Shown: in pieces, positions 35,629-43,404 of the stretch
How the letters are laid out: the number at the start of each line of letters is the position of its first letter
Position numbering within the stretch: position 1 is the first letter of the stretch
Assembly (NCBI RefSeq): GCF_023073335.1
Contig: NZ_JADPJG010000033.1
Span: 1-57,441, forward strand
Direction of reading: 5' to 3'
Origin: Bradyrhizobium sp. 21
GTDB taxonomy: Bacteria > Pseudomonadota > Alphaproteobacteria > Rhizobiales > Xanthobacteraceae
DNA: 57,441 nucleotides
Made by a program: the position numbers and the translations under genes
The notes under the pieces: generated by a model
Told to the model about the DNA's origin: nothing
The model's database searches: none
What the model saw: the letters and a program-made list of their open reading frames with translations, nothing else

Positions 35629-36830
35629 GCGCCGAGGCTCCGGCTCAAGCGCCAACCGTAGACGCTCATGACGGCGCTGGTGATCAGCGAGATCAGGAGA
35701 TAGACGCCCATCGTCATGGCGATGATCTCGATGGCCTGCCCGGTCTGGCTCAGCGACGTGCCGGCGAACACGGAGACGAGGTCGGGATAGCCGATCGCGA
35801 CGGCCAGCGACGAATTCTTGGTGAGATTGAGGTACTGGTTGGTCAGCGGCGGAACGATGACGCGCATCGCCTGCGGCACGACGATCAGGCGGAGCGTGGT
35901 GCCGCGGCTCAGGCCAAGCGAGGATCCCGCCTCCATCTGTCCGCTGTGGACGGAGAGGATGCCCGCGCGCACGATCTCGGCGATGAAGGCGGCGGTATAG
36001 GTCGACAAGGCCAATGTGAGCGCCACGAACTCGGGGATAATCCGCGAGCCGCCGGCGAAATTGAAGCCCTTGAGCTGCGGCAGCTCGAAGGTGAAGGGCG
36101 GACCTGATACCAGCACCATGACGAGCGGCAGTCCGACCAGCAGGCCCAGCACATAAGGCCAGATCCGGATCACCTGCCCCCGCTGAAACAACGCCCGGCG
36201 CGCATAGATGCGCAGCGCCAGCGAAGCCACGATGCCGAGCGCCAGCACCACCAGGAACGCCTCGAAGCCGCTCTCCCCGATCGGGCGGGGAATGACGAGA
36301 CCGCGATTGCTGACGAAGGCGAGGCCGAGCAGCGAAATGCTCTGCCGCGGATTGGGCAAGGCCGCGAGCACCGCCAGGTACCAGAACAGGATCTGGAACA
36401 GCACTGGCAGGTTGCGGATGATCTCGACATAGATCTCGCCGACGCGCGACAGCAGCCAATTGGGCGACAGCCGGCACAGCGCGACGATGAAGCCGATCAC
36501 GGTGGCAAAGACGATGCCCACCACCGAGACCACAAGCGTGTTGAGGAGCCCGACCACGAACACGCGCAGGAACGTGTCCGAGCCGGTGTACGAGATCAGC
36601 GTCTGATTGACGTCGAAGCCCGCGTTGTTCCCGAGGAAGCCGAAGCCCGCGGCAATGTGCTGGTTCTCGAGGTTGGCGCGGGCATTGGAGACGATTTCAT
36701 AGGCAATCCAGCCCAGAATTGCCGCGAAGGCAAACTGGACGGCGATGCCGTTCCAGCCGGTCTTGCCGCCCAGCACGCGCCTGATCTTCAGCGCGATCTG
36801 GGGCGGCGGTTTGCGGGCCTCGGTGCTCAT
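35625..36830 (-). CDS. aapQ: General L-amino acid ABC transporter permease AapQ
   Basis: 401 residues from ATG 36830. About eight membrane segments, the first at about 24-43. Characteristic AapQ/BztB segments are ENQHIAAGFGFLGNNAGFDV, IIRNLPVLFQILFWY and the EAA loop SSLGLSRGTTLRLIVVPQA. It starts 23 bases after the aapJ stop and forms the transmembrane channel with AapM. Confidence 0.93.
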   Translation of the reverse strand: MSTEARKPPPQIALKIRRVLGGKTGWNGIAVQFAFAAILGWIAYEIVSNARANLENQHIAAGFGFLGNNAGFDVNQTLISYTGSDTFLRVFVVGLLNTLVVSVVGIVFATVIGFIVALCRLSPNWLLSRVGEIYVEIIRNLPVLFQILFWYLAVLAALPNPRQSISLLGLAFVSNRGLVIPRPIGESGFEAFLVVLALGIVASLALRIYARRALFQRGQVIRIWPYVLGLLVGLPLVMVLVSGPPFTFELPQLKGFNFAGGSRIIPEFVALTLALSTYTAAFIAEIVRAGILSVHSGQMEAGSSLGLSRGTTLRLIVVPQAMRVIVPPLTNQYLNLTKNSSLAVAIGYPDLVSVFAGTSLSQTGQAIEIIAMTMGVYLLISLITSAVMSVYGWRLSRSLGA

Positions 36831-36853
36831 CGCCGCAGGCGGGATCGAGCGGA

Positions 36854-37870
36854 TCAGCGGATCGGCGGCGCGTACTGGAGACCGCCCTTGTTCCAGAGAT
36901 TGTTGACACCGCGATTGATGGCGAGCGGCGAGCCTGCGCCGACGTTGCGATCGAACACCTCGCCGTAATTGCCGACGGCCTTCACGATCCGCACCACCCA
37001 ATCCTTGGTCAGGCCAAGCTGCTCGCCGAAATTGCCGTCGGTTCCGAGGACGCGCTTCAGCTCCGGATTTTCCTGTTTCGCCTTCTCGTCGACGTTCTTC
37101 GAGGTCACGCCGAGCTCTTCGGCGGTGATCATGGCGAACAGCGTCCATTTCACGATGTCGAACCACTGGTCGTCGCCGTGGCGCACCATCGGTCCGAGCG
37201 GCTCCTTCGAGATGATTTCCGGGAGCACCATGTGATCGCCGGGATTGGCAAGCTTCAGGCGATTGGCGTACAGGCCCGACTGGTCGGTGGTGAAGACGTC
37301 GCAGCGTCCGGCCTCATAGGCCTTGACCGTTTCGTCGTTGGTTCCGAACGCGATCACCTCGTACTTCATGTTGTTGGCCTTGAAGTAGTCGGCGAGATTC
37401 TGCTCGGTCGTGGTGCCGGTCTGGACGCAGACCGAGGCGCTGTTGAGCTCGAGCGCCGAATTCACCTTGAGCGACTTCTTCACCATGAAGCCCTGCCCGT
37501 CATAATAGGTCACGCCGGTGAAGTTGGCGCCCAGCGAGGTGTCGCGCGAGATGGTCCAGGTGGTGTTGCGCGACAGCACGTCGACCTCGCCGGATTGCAG
37601 CGCCGTGAAGCGGTCCTTGGCGGAGAGCGGCACGTACTTGACCTTGGTCGCATCGTTGAAGATCGCCCCGGCGATCGCGCGGCAGACGTCGACGTCAAGC
37701 CCCGTCCAATTGCCCTTGTCGTCCGGCGAGGAGAAGCCGGGCAGGCCCTGGCTGACGCCACAGGACAGCATGCCCCGGTCCTTGATGGTCTTGAGCGTTT
37801 GCGCATCGGCGGCTTCGGCAGTCAGGCCGGCGGCGAGAGCGAGAGTGAGAGCCAGGGTTACGCGTTTCAT
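36854..37870 (-). CDS. aapJ: General L-amino acid ABC transporter binding protein AapJ
   Basis: 338 residues from ATG 37870, giving a clean signal peptide (MKRVTLALTLALAAGLTAEA, cleavage near ADA-QT). The mature protein begins with the family hallmark TLKTIKDRGMLSCGVSQGLP, then GFSSPDDKGNWTGLDVDVCR and a C-terminal GVNNLWNKGGLQYAPPIR. Broad-specificity L-amino acid receptor. A TTG six codons upstream is less likely. First gene of aapJQMP. Confidence 0.94.
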   Translation of the reverse strand: MKRVTLALTLALAAGLTAEAADAQTLKTIKDRGMLSCGVSQGLPGFSSPDDKGNWTGLDVDVCRAIAGAIFNDATKVKYVPLSAKDRFTALQSGEVDVLSRNTTWTISRDTSLGANFTGVTYYDGQGFMVKKSLKVNSALELNSASVCVQTGTTTEQNLADYFKANNMKYEVIAFGTNDETVKAYEAGRCDVFTTDQSGLYANRLKLANPGDHMVLPEIISKEPLGPMVRHGDDQWFDIVKWTLFAMITAEELGVTSKNVDEKAKQENPELKRVLGTDGNFGEQLGLTKDWVVRIVKAVGNYGEVFDRNVGAGSPLAINRGVNNLWNKGGLQYAPPIR

Positions 37871-38264
37871 GGGCTTTGGGCCTTTCAAAGTCGTCTCAAG
37901 GTCAGGAACGTTGTCTTTGCGATCGTCTCTGCCAGGGCTAGCCGGATCAAGACCTGCCTTGCAAGAGTCATGCTGGAAACCTTGCCAAACACGCGCCGAT
38001 CCCGGGAGGCCATACCTTAAACCCCGCCGAAAGGCGCCCGCCGTTACGGCTGTGGCGCAAGGTCGGTCAGGCGATGGATCGAAGGTCGCAGCAGGCCCCT
38101 CAACATGCGGCGACTGAATAGCACCTACGCATCACAGAACGACTGGCGAGCCGGGTCAAGGGGTTGACGGGACTCTTCTGTGTTCTGTTATTAACGACAG
38201 CGGCCTTTCGGCCAGCCCGCGGGCGCGGCGCGCCCGGTGGAAACGCGGTTTTGAAAGCAGACGC
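37871..38264. other. Divergent intergenic region between aapJ and the metC-like gene
   Basis: 394 bases with no gene I can support. It must hold promoters for aapJQMP (minus) and the lyase (plus). The last 65 bases before the lyase contain two short GC hairpins: GGCC-TTTC-GGCC (38202-38213) and GGGCGC-GGC-GCGCCC (38221-38235). I looked for SAM-II-type and other methionine riboswitch signatures and did not recognise one. Confidence 0.4.
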
Positions 38265-39449
38265 ATGGATTCCTCGCACCCCCAAGAGCAGCATGCCGAG
38301 ACCCGGCTGGTCACCTCCGGCCGCGACACCAAGGCGCAGAAGGGGTTCGTCAACCCGCCGGTCTTCCACGGCTCGACCGTGCTCTATCCGACCGCCGAGG
38401 ACCTGCATGCCCATCGCGGCGAGTTCACCTATGGCCGCCACGGCACCCCGACGACCAGGGCTTTCCAGGACACGCTGATGGCGCTGGAGGGCCCGCAATG
38501 CGCCGGCGTCGGTATCGTGCCGTCGGGGCTCTCGGCGATCTCCACCACCCTGCTCGCGGTGCTGAAGGCCGGCGACCACATTCTGGTCTGCGACAACGTC
38601 TACCGGCCCACGCGCAATTTCTGCAACGGCATGCTCGCCCGCTATGGTATCGAGACCACCTATTTCGATCCGATGATCGGCGCCGGCATCGACAAGCTGT
38701 TCAAGTCCAACACAACCGCCGTGCTGGTCGAGGCGCCCGGCTCGCAGTCGTTCGAGATGCCCGACATTCGCGCCATCGCCGAGGTCGCACATGCCCGCGG
38801 CGCGCTCGTCATCGACGACAACACCTGGGCGACGCCGCTCTATCACCGCTCGCTCGAGCAGGGCGTCGACATCAGCATGCAGGCCGCCACCAAATATATC
38901 GGCGGCCATTCCGACATCATGTTCGGCACCATCTCGGCCAATGCCAAGGCATGGCCGCAGATTGTGGAGGGCATCCGCCTGCTCGGCGTTTGCGCCGGCC
39001 CCGATGACGTCTTCCTCGCATTGCGCGGCCTGCGCACGCTGTCGGTGCGGTTGGCACAGCATCATCGCTCGGGCCTCGACATGGCGCGCTGGCTCGCGAG
39101 CCGGCCCGAGGTCGCGCGCGTGCTGCATCCCGGGCTCGAGACCGATCCAGGTCACGCGATCTGGAAGCGCGACTTCACCGGCGCCTCGGGCCTGTTCAGC
39201 ATTGTCTTGAAGCCGGCGCCGCAGAAGGCCGTCGACACCATGCTCAACACGCTAAAACTGTTCGGCATGGGTTTTTCCTGGGGCGGCTTCGAAAGCCTTG
39301 CGATTCCGTTCGATTGCGACGGCTATCGCACCGCCACGAAATGGTCGCCGGGCGGCCCGACCCTGCGACTCCATATCGGACTCGAGAGCGTCGACGATCT
39401 CAAGGCCGACCTCGATCGCGGCTTCGCTGCCCTCAAGGCGGCAATGTGA
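38265..39449 (+). CDS. metC: Cystathionine beta-lyase-type PLP enzyme
   Basis: 394 residues, Cys/Met-metabolism PLP family (fold type I). Cleaves cystathionine to homocysteine, pyruvate and ammonia in methionine synthesis. The PLP lysine is K210 in SMQAATKYIGGHSD, the pyridine-binding aspartate is in LVIDDNTWATP (184-185), the phosphate-loop segment is PSGLSAI (86-92), and the substrate tyrosine/arginine pair is in YGRHGTPT (56-63). The motif YIGGHSD with TWATP fits beta-lyase rather than gamma-synthase, though close paralogues overlap in activity. Confidence 0.88.
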   Translation: MDSSHPQEQHAETRLVTSGRDTKAQKGFVNPPVFHGSTVLYPTAEDLHAHRGEFTYGRHGTPTTRAFQDTLMALEGPQCAGVGIVPSGLSAISTTLLAVLKAGDHILVCDNVYRPTRNFCNGMLARYGIETTYFDPMIGAGIDKLFKSNTTAVLVEAPGSQSFEMPDIRAIAEVAHARGALVIDDNTWATPLYHRSLEQGVDISMQAATKYIGGHSDIMFGTISANAKAWPQIVEGIRLLGVCAGPDDVFLALRGLRTLSVRLAQHHRSGLDMARWLASRPEVARVLHPGLETDPGHAIWKRDFTGASGLFSIVLKPAPQKAVDTMLNTLKLFGMGFSWGGFESLAIPFDCDGYRTATKWSPGGPTLRLHIGLESVDDLKADLDRGFAALKAAM

Positions 39450-39601
39450 GCCTGCTCACGAGGCATCGCGCCTCGGGACGCGGCAATCGCGCGCGGCGGG
39501 AACGCGCAACGCAAACGTTGACGCCGGCGCGCCAACAAAGGGTTTGATACGCTGGCGTTTGGCGCTAGCCTCACCAATCGACTCTAGTCCGGACACGGAG
39601 C

Positions 39602-41293
39602 ATGGGAACGTTGGTTTTGCTCGATCTGATGGGCGGCGTGGCGCTGTTGCTGTGGGGCCTGCACATGGTCCACAGCGGGATCTTGCGCGCCTTCGGCCCG
39701 GACCTGCGGCGGCTGCTCGGCAAGGCGCTCGGTAACCGCTTCAACGCGTTCGCCGCCGGCCTCGGGCTCACTGCGCTGCTCCAGAGCAGCACGGCGACGG
39801 CGCTGATCACCAGCTCGTTCGCGGCGGAGGGCCTCGTCAGCCTTGCCGCCGCACTCGCCATCATGTTGGGAGCCAATGTCGGCACGACGTTGATCGTCCA
39901 GGTGCTGTCGTTCAACATCGCGGCCGTTGCGCCTGTCCTGTTCGTGCTCGGGCTCGTCGCCTTCCGCACCGGCCCGCGGTCCCGAATCAAGGACATCGGC
40001 CGTGTCTTCATCGGGCTCGGATTGATGCTGCTGTCGCTGCACATCCTGCTCGACACGCTGGCCCCGGCGGAGAACGCGCCCGGCATGCGCGTCGTGATGT
40101 CGGCGATCACCGGCGATCCCGTTCTGTGCATCGTCATTGCCGCGCTCGTCGCATGGGCGGTGCATTCGAGCGTCGCCAGCGTCCTGCTGATCATGTCGCT
40201 GGCCTATTCGCAGTTCATCACGCCCTCGGCGGCGCTGGCGCTGGTGCTCGGCGCCAATCTCGGCAGCGCCATCAATCCCGTGTTCGAAGGCGCCAGGCGC
40301 GACGATCCCGCGAGCTATCGCCTGCCGGTCGGCAATCTTATCAACCGCGTGGTCGGGATTACCTTGGTCCTGCCCTTCCTGAACGTGATCGCCGCGCACA
40401 TGCACGCCTGGCAGCCGGATCTTGCCAGGATGACGGCGGCCTTCCACATCGCCTTCAACGTCGGCACGGCCGTCATCTTCATCGGCCTGCTCGACCCGAT
40501 GTCGCGTGTCCTGACCCGGCTGCTTCCCGACCGCGTCCAGGCAGACGATCCGGCCCGGCCGCGCTATCTCGACGAGACGGCGCTGGAGACCCCGTCGCTG
40601 GCGCTCGCCGACGCGGCGCGTGAGGCCTTGCGCATGGGCGACCTCGTCGAGGTGATGCTGCGCAAGGTGATGGCGGCAATGATGACCGGCGACCGCGCGC
40701 TCGTCGACCAGGTCTCGAAGATGGACAACATCGTCGACGGCCTCGACGAGGCCATCAAGCTCTACGTGACGAAGCTCATGCGCGGCAGTCTCGACGAGAG
40801 CGAGGGGCGGCGGGCGATGGAGATCATCTCTTTCACCATCAATCTGGAACATATCGGCGACATCATCGACAAGAGTCTGAGCGAACTCGCGACCAAGAAG
40901 ATCAAGCGCCGCTTTCAGTTCTCGCCCGAGGGCGCCGAGGAACTCGCCGCCTTCCACAAGCGCACGATGGACTCGCTGCGGATCGCCTTCGGCATCTTCA
41001 TGTCGGGTGATGCCAACGAGGCGCGCAAGCTGCTGATGGAGAAGACCGCGCTGCGCAACACCGAGCTTGCCGCCGTCGAGCGCCACCTCGATCGCCTGCG
41101 CGAGGGCCGTCCCGAGACCATCGAGACCACGTCGCTGCATCTCGACGTGCTGCGCGACCTGCGCCGAATCCACTCGCACATCTGCTCGGTCGCCTATCCC
41201 GTGCTCGACGCCGCGGGCGAACCCTATCGCAGGCACGAGGCGGAGACCGCCGCCCTGCCCGCAACAGGCGCGGCGTCGGCGTTGCCACGCTAG
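39602..41293 (+). CDS. Na/Pi-cotransporter family protein with PhoU-like C-terminus
   Basis: 563 residues. Residues about 1-310 contain the two inverted Na/Pi-cotransporter repeats (PF02690 type): GLTALLQSSTATALITSSF with GANVGTT in the first, and AWAVHSSVASVLLIMS with GANLGSAINP in the second. In the second repeat the usual QSS is HSS. Residues about 335-540 are a PhoU-like helical domain (NLEHIGDIIDKSLSEL). Members move phosphate, often outward, or balance phosphate signalling. ATG 39602 follows CACGGAGC. Confidence 0.87.
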   Translation: MGTLVLLDLMGGVALLLWGLHMVHSGILRAFGPDLRRLLGKALGNRFNAFAAGLGLTALLQSSTATALITSSFAAEGLVSLAAALAIMLGANVGTTLIVQVLSFNIAAVAPVLFVLGLVAFRTGPRSRIKDIGRVFIGLGLMLLSLHILLDTLAPAENAPGMRVVMSAITGDPVLCIVIAALVAWAVHSSVASVLLIMSLAYSQFITPSAALALVLGANLGSAINPVFEGARRDDPASYRLPVGNLINRVVGITLVLPFLNVIAAHMHAWQPDLARMTAAFHIAFNVGTAVIFIGLLDPMSRVLTRLLPDRVQADDPARPRYLDETALETPSLALADAAREALRMGDLVEVMLRKVMAAMMTGDRALVDQVSKMDNIVDGLDEAIKLYVTKLMRGSLDESEGRRAMEIISFTINLEHIGDIIDKSLSELATKKIKRRFQFSPEGAEELAAFHKRTMDSLRIAFGIFMSGDANEARKLLMEKTALRNTELAAVERHLDRLREGRPETIETTSLHLDVLRDLRRIHSHICSVAYPVLDAAGEPYRRHEAETAALPATGAASALPR

Positions 41294-41396
41294 AGCGTTT
41301 TCGAGCGAAGTGGATGCCGGTTCGCGTGAAGAAAACGCGTCAAAACAAGAATCTAGAGCTTCGGTTCTGATTCAATCAGAACCGAAAATGCTCTAG
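41293..41396. repeat. Dispersed palindromic repeat, TAGAGC element
   Basis: Begins TAGAGCGTTTTCGAGCG and ends ATGCTCTA, an outer inverted pair. A strong inner hairpin near the right end is TTCGGTTCTGAT / ATCAGAACCGAA with a TCA centre. In between lie GTTCGCGTGAAGAAAACGCG and a second CTAGAGC. I recall this TAGAGCGTTTTCGAGCGAAG element as one of the commonest intergenic repeats of Bradyrhizobium and relatives. It fills the gap between two convergent genes and could terminate both transcripts. Confidence 0.8.
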
Positions 41397-41406
41397 CCGA
41401 CTCGGA

Positions 41407-41745
41407 TCAGCGCTCAAGCGTCCTTGAGCTGCGGCTGCGGTTCTTCACGATCAGCATGATGTTGCGGATATAGATGATGGTCGCGAGCGCCTGTCCGAGG
41501 ATGATGACGGGCTCGCGCTTGACGACGCCGTAGACCAGCGTCATCAGGCCGCCGCCCATCGAGCAGAACCAGAACGCCATCGGCACGACGCTATTGCCGG
41601 CCCGCTCGCTCGCGATCCACTGCACCAGGAAGCGCGCGGTGAAGAACAGCTGCGCGACCAGGCCGAACGCCAGCCAGAAATCGAACTTGGCGACGAAGAC
41701 GTCATAGAGATAGTTGCTCAACGCCTGACCGTATTGGATGATCAT
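41407..41745 (-). CDS. Lipid-A-disaccharide synthase N-terminal domain (LAB_N) protein
   Basis: 112 residues with three to four membrane helices. LAB_N signature segments are FDFWLAFGLVAQLFFTARF, LVQWIASERAGNSVVP and AFWFCSMGGGLMTLVYG. Stand-alone LAB_N proteins are typically encoded with GT2 and ArnT-like enzymes of lipid A or envelope glycan modification, exactly as here. The ATG at 41745 overlaps the GT2 stop by four bases. Biochemical role is not established. Confidence 0.88.
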   Translation of the reverse strand: MIIQYGQALSNYLYDVFVAKFDFWLAFGLVAQLFFTARFLVQWIASERAGNSVVPMAFWFCSMGGGLMTLVYGVVKREPVIILGQALATIIYIRNIMLIVKNRSRSSRTLER

Positions 41746-42491
41746 GCCTTCACCTCAGTCACATCCGGTGTCGGCTTCTTGCGGCGGATCAGCCACCACA
41801 CGCCGACGAGATCCATGATCCCGATCCACAGCCGGTCGAAGAAACCGTAATTCGAGACGCCTGAGCGGCGCGGCCGGTCGATCACGTCGACATAGGCGAT
41901 CTCGTAGCCTTCCCGGCGCATCAGCGCCGGCAGGAAGCGATGCAGCCCGTCGAAATAGGGCATCATCAGGAACACCTCGCGCCGGAACGCCTTCAGCCCG
42001 CAACCCGTATCGCGCGTGCCGTCCTTCAGGATCGCGTTGCGGACGCCGTTGGCCACCCGCGACTGGAATTTCTTGAAGCCGGTATCCTTACGGCCGACGC
42101 GCTGCCCGGCAGCGAGACCGACACGAGCGCCCTTCTCCACTGCCGCGATCAAGTCCGGCAGGAAAGCCGGATTGTTCTGGCCGTCGCCGTCGAGCGTCGC
42201 CACGATGGCGCCGCGCGCCGCGCGCACGCCGCTGCGCACGGCCGCCGACTGGCCGCCTGATTGGGCATGGCGAAGCTGCCGCAGATTGTCCCGCTGCTGC
42301 ATGATGGCGCTGAGCCGCTCGCCGGTCGCATCCGTCGAGCCATCATTGACGTAGATGATCTCATAGGCCCAGCGGCCGTCGAGCGCCGCGCCGATCTCCT
42401 CGATCAGCGGCGCGATGTTGTCGGCTTCGTTGCGCACGGGAACGACGATGGAAACCGAGGGCTGGGAAACCGAAGGCTGGGACGACGACAA
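41742..42491 (-). CDS. GT2 family polyprenyl-phosphate glycosyltransferase
   Basis: 249 residues, dolichol-phosphate-mannose-synthase-like. Nucleotide-sugar binding motifs are SIVVPVRNEADNI, YVNDGSTDATGE and the metal-binding TLDGDGQNNPAF; the acceptor-side signature DTGCGLKAFRREVF and a C-terminal amphipathic or membrane stretch follow. Expected to load a sugar onto a polyprenyl phosphate for the ArnT-like transferase in the same cluster. The start codon is TTG with no strong ribosome site, and the N-terminus has a duplicated SQPSV pentapeptide from a 15-base tandem repeat, so the exact start is uncertain. Confidence 0.9.
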   Translation of the reverse strand: MSSSQPSVSQPSVSIVVPVRNEADNIAPLIEEIGAALDGRWAYEIIYVNDGSTDATGERLSAIMQQRDNLRQLRHAQSGGQSAAVRSGVRAARGAIVATLDGDGQNNPAFLPDLIAAVEKGARVGLAAGQRVGRKDTGFKKFQSRVANGVRNAILKDGTRDTGCGLKAFRREVFLMMPYFDGLHRFLPALMRREGYEIAYVDVIDRPRRSGVSNYGFFDRLWIGIMDLVGVWWLIRRKKPTPDVTEVKA

Positions 42492-42557
42492 ATCGAAAGC
42501 TCGTGGTTGGAATTGGCCTGCCCCTGGGGAACCGGCGGTCCCGGCAGGCAGCCGCTT

Positions 42558-43403
42558 TTATGGGGCGGATGGCCCGTGGGCAACCCTTTTGAGGCGACCC
42601 GAGACCGCCCCTGCAAGGGGCACAATGGTGCCGTCGGAGCGGATGGCAAAGCCGAGCCTGCGGGCCGCGAACCAATAGCGCACCGCCATGGCGCCGACCA
42701 TGCCGACCAGGGCGCCGGCCACGACGTCGCTCGGGTGGTGTGCGAGCAGCACCAGCCGCGTCAGCAGGATCACGATTGCGTAAGTGAACATGACCACGCG
42801 CAGGCGCGGCCACAGCGCCGAGACTGCAAATGCGAGAGCGAACGCCGTCACCGCATGACCCGACGGCAGGCTGGCATAGGCCCCCGTTCCCTCGAACGGG
42901 ATGAAGTTGAACGGATTGGCCTGGCCGCCGACGAACGGACGTCCGCGACCGATGAGATATTTCAGGATCTCGGCGACGAACACGGACAGGGCAACAGACA
43001 GAAACAAGAACTGCAGCCGCGTACCGAGGCCGAGCAGCAGCGTGCGGCGCGTGCCGTGCAGTCCCGCTGCAACGAGCGCCAGAGCCACCAGCACAGCCCC
43101 CAGCACCGAGAGCACATACTCGTCCTTGCCGAAATCGGTGAGGATGCGGATCGGCCAAAGGCCGGGCGTCCCGCGCGCCGGCATCAACTGGATCTCGGTC
43201 TGGTCGAACGCGACCATCAGCGCGATGACGAGGGCTGCGCCCGCCGCACTGAGCCACAGCGAATGCCGCGCCAGCTTTCGCGCGGCTTCGGCACGGCGCG
43301 AATGCGAGGGCGTGCGCACGAGTTGCGCCAGCGCACGTCCGGATACGGCGAGCAAGCGCGCGGGATAGCTCGTGCGCGGCGCGATCTCGGCGGAGGCCGG
43401 CAT
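42558..43403 (-). CDS. PAP2-superfamily membrane phosphatase
   Basis: 281 residues with about six membrane helices. All three phosphatase motifs are visible: KYLIGRGRP (KX6RP), the SGH of ASLPSGHA, and TRLVLLAHHPSD (an SRX5H variant with Thr in place of Ser). Likely dephosphorylates a polyprenyl or lipid A phosphate in the inner membrane. ATG 43403 is separated from the GT39 stop by a single base, so translation is coupled. In the cluster it may recycle the lipid carrier or trim lipid A phosphate before glycosylation. Confidence 0.88.
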   Translation of the reverse strand: MPASAEIAPRTSYPARLLAVSGRALAQLVRTPSHSRRAEAARKLARHSLWLSAAGAALVIALMVAFDQTEIQLMPARGTPGLWPIRILTDFGKDEYVLSVLGAVLVALALVAAGLHGTRRTLLLGLGTRLQFLFLSVALSVFVAEILKYLIGRGRPFVGGQANPFNFIPFEGTGAYASLPSGHAVTAFALAFAVSALWPRLRVVMFTYAIVILLTRLVLLAHHPSDVVAGALVGMVGAMAVRYWFAARRLGFAIRSDGTIVPLAGAVSGRLKRVAHGPSAP

Positions 43404-43404
43404 C

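Noticed and set aside
38180..38264. SAM-type riboswitch before the metC-like gene
   Set aside because: The conserved SAM-II core (including a GCTAAAA-type segment) was not found; only generic GC hairpins are present.
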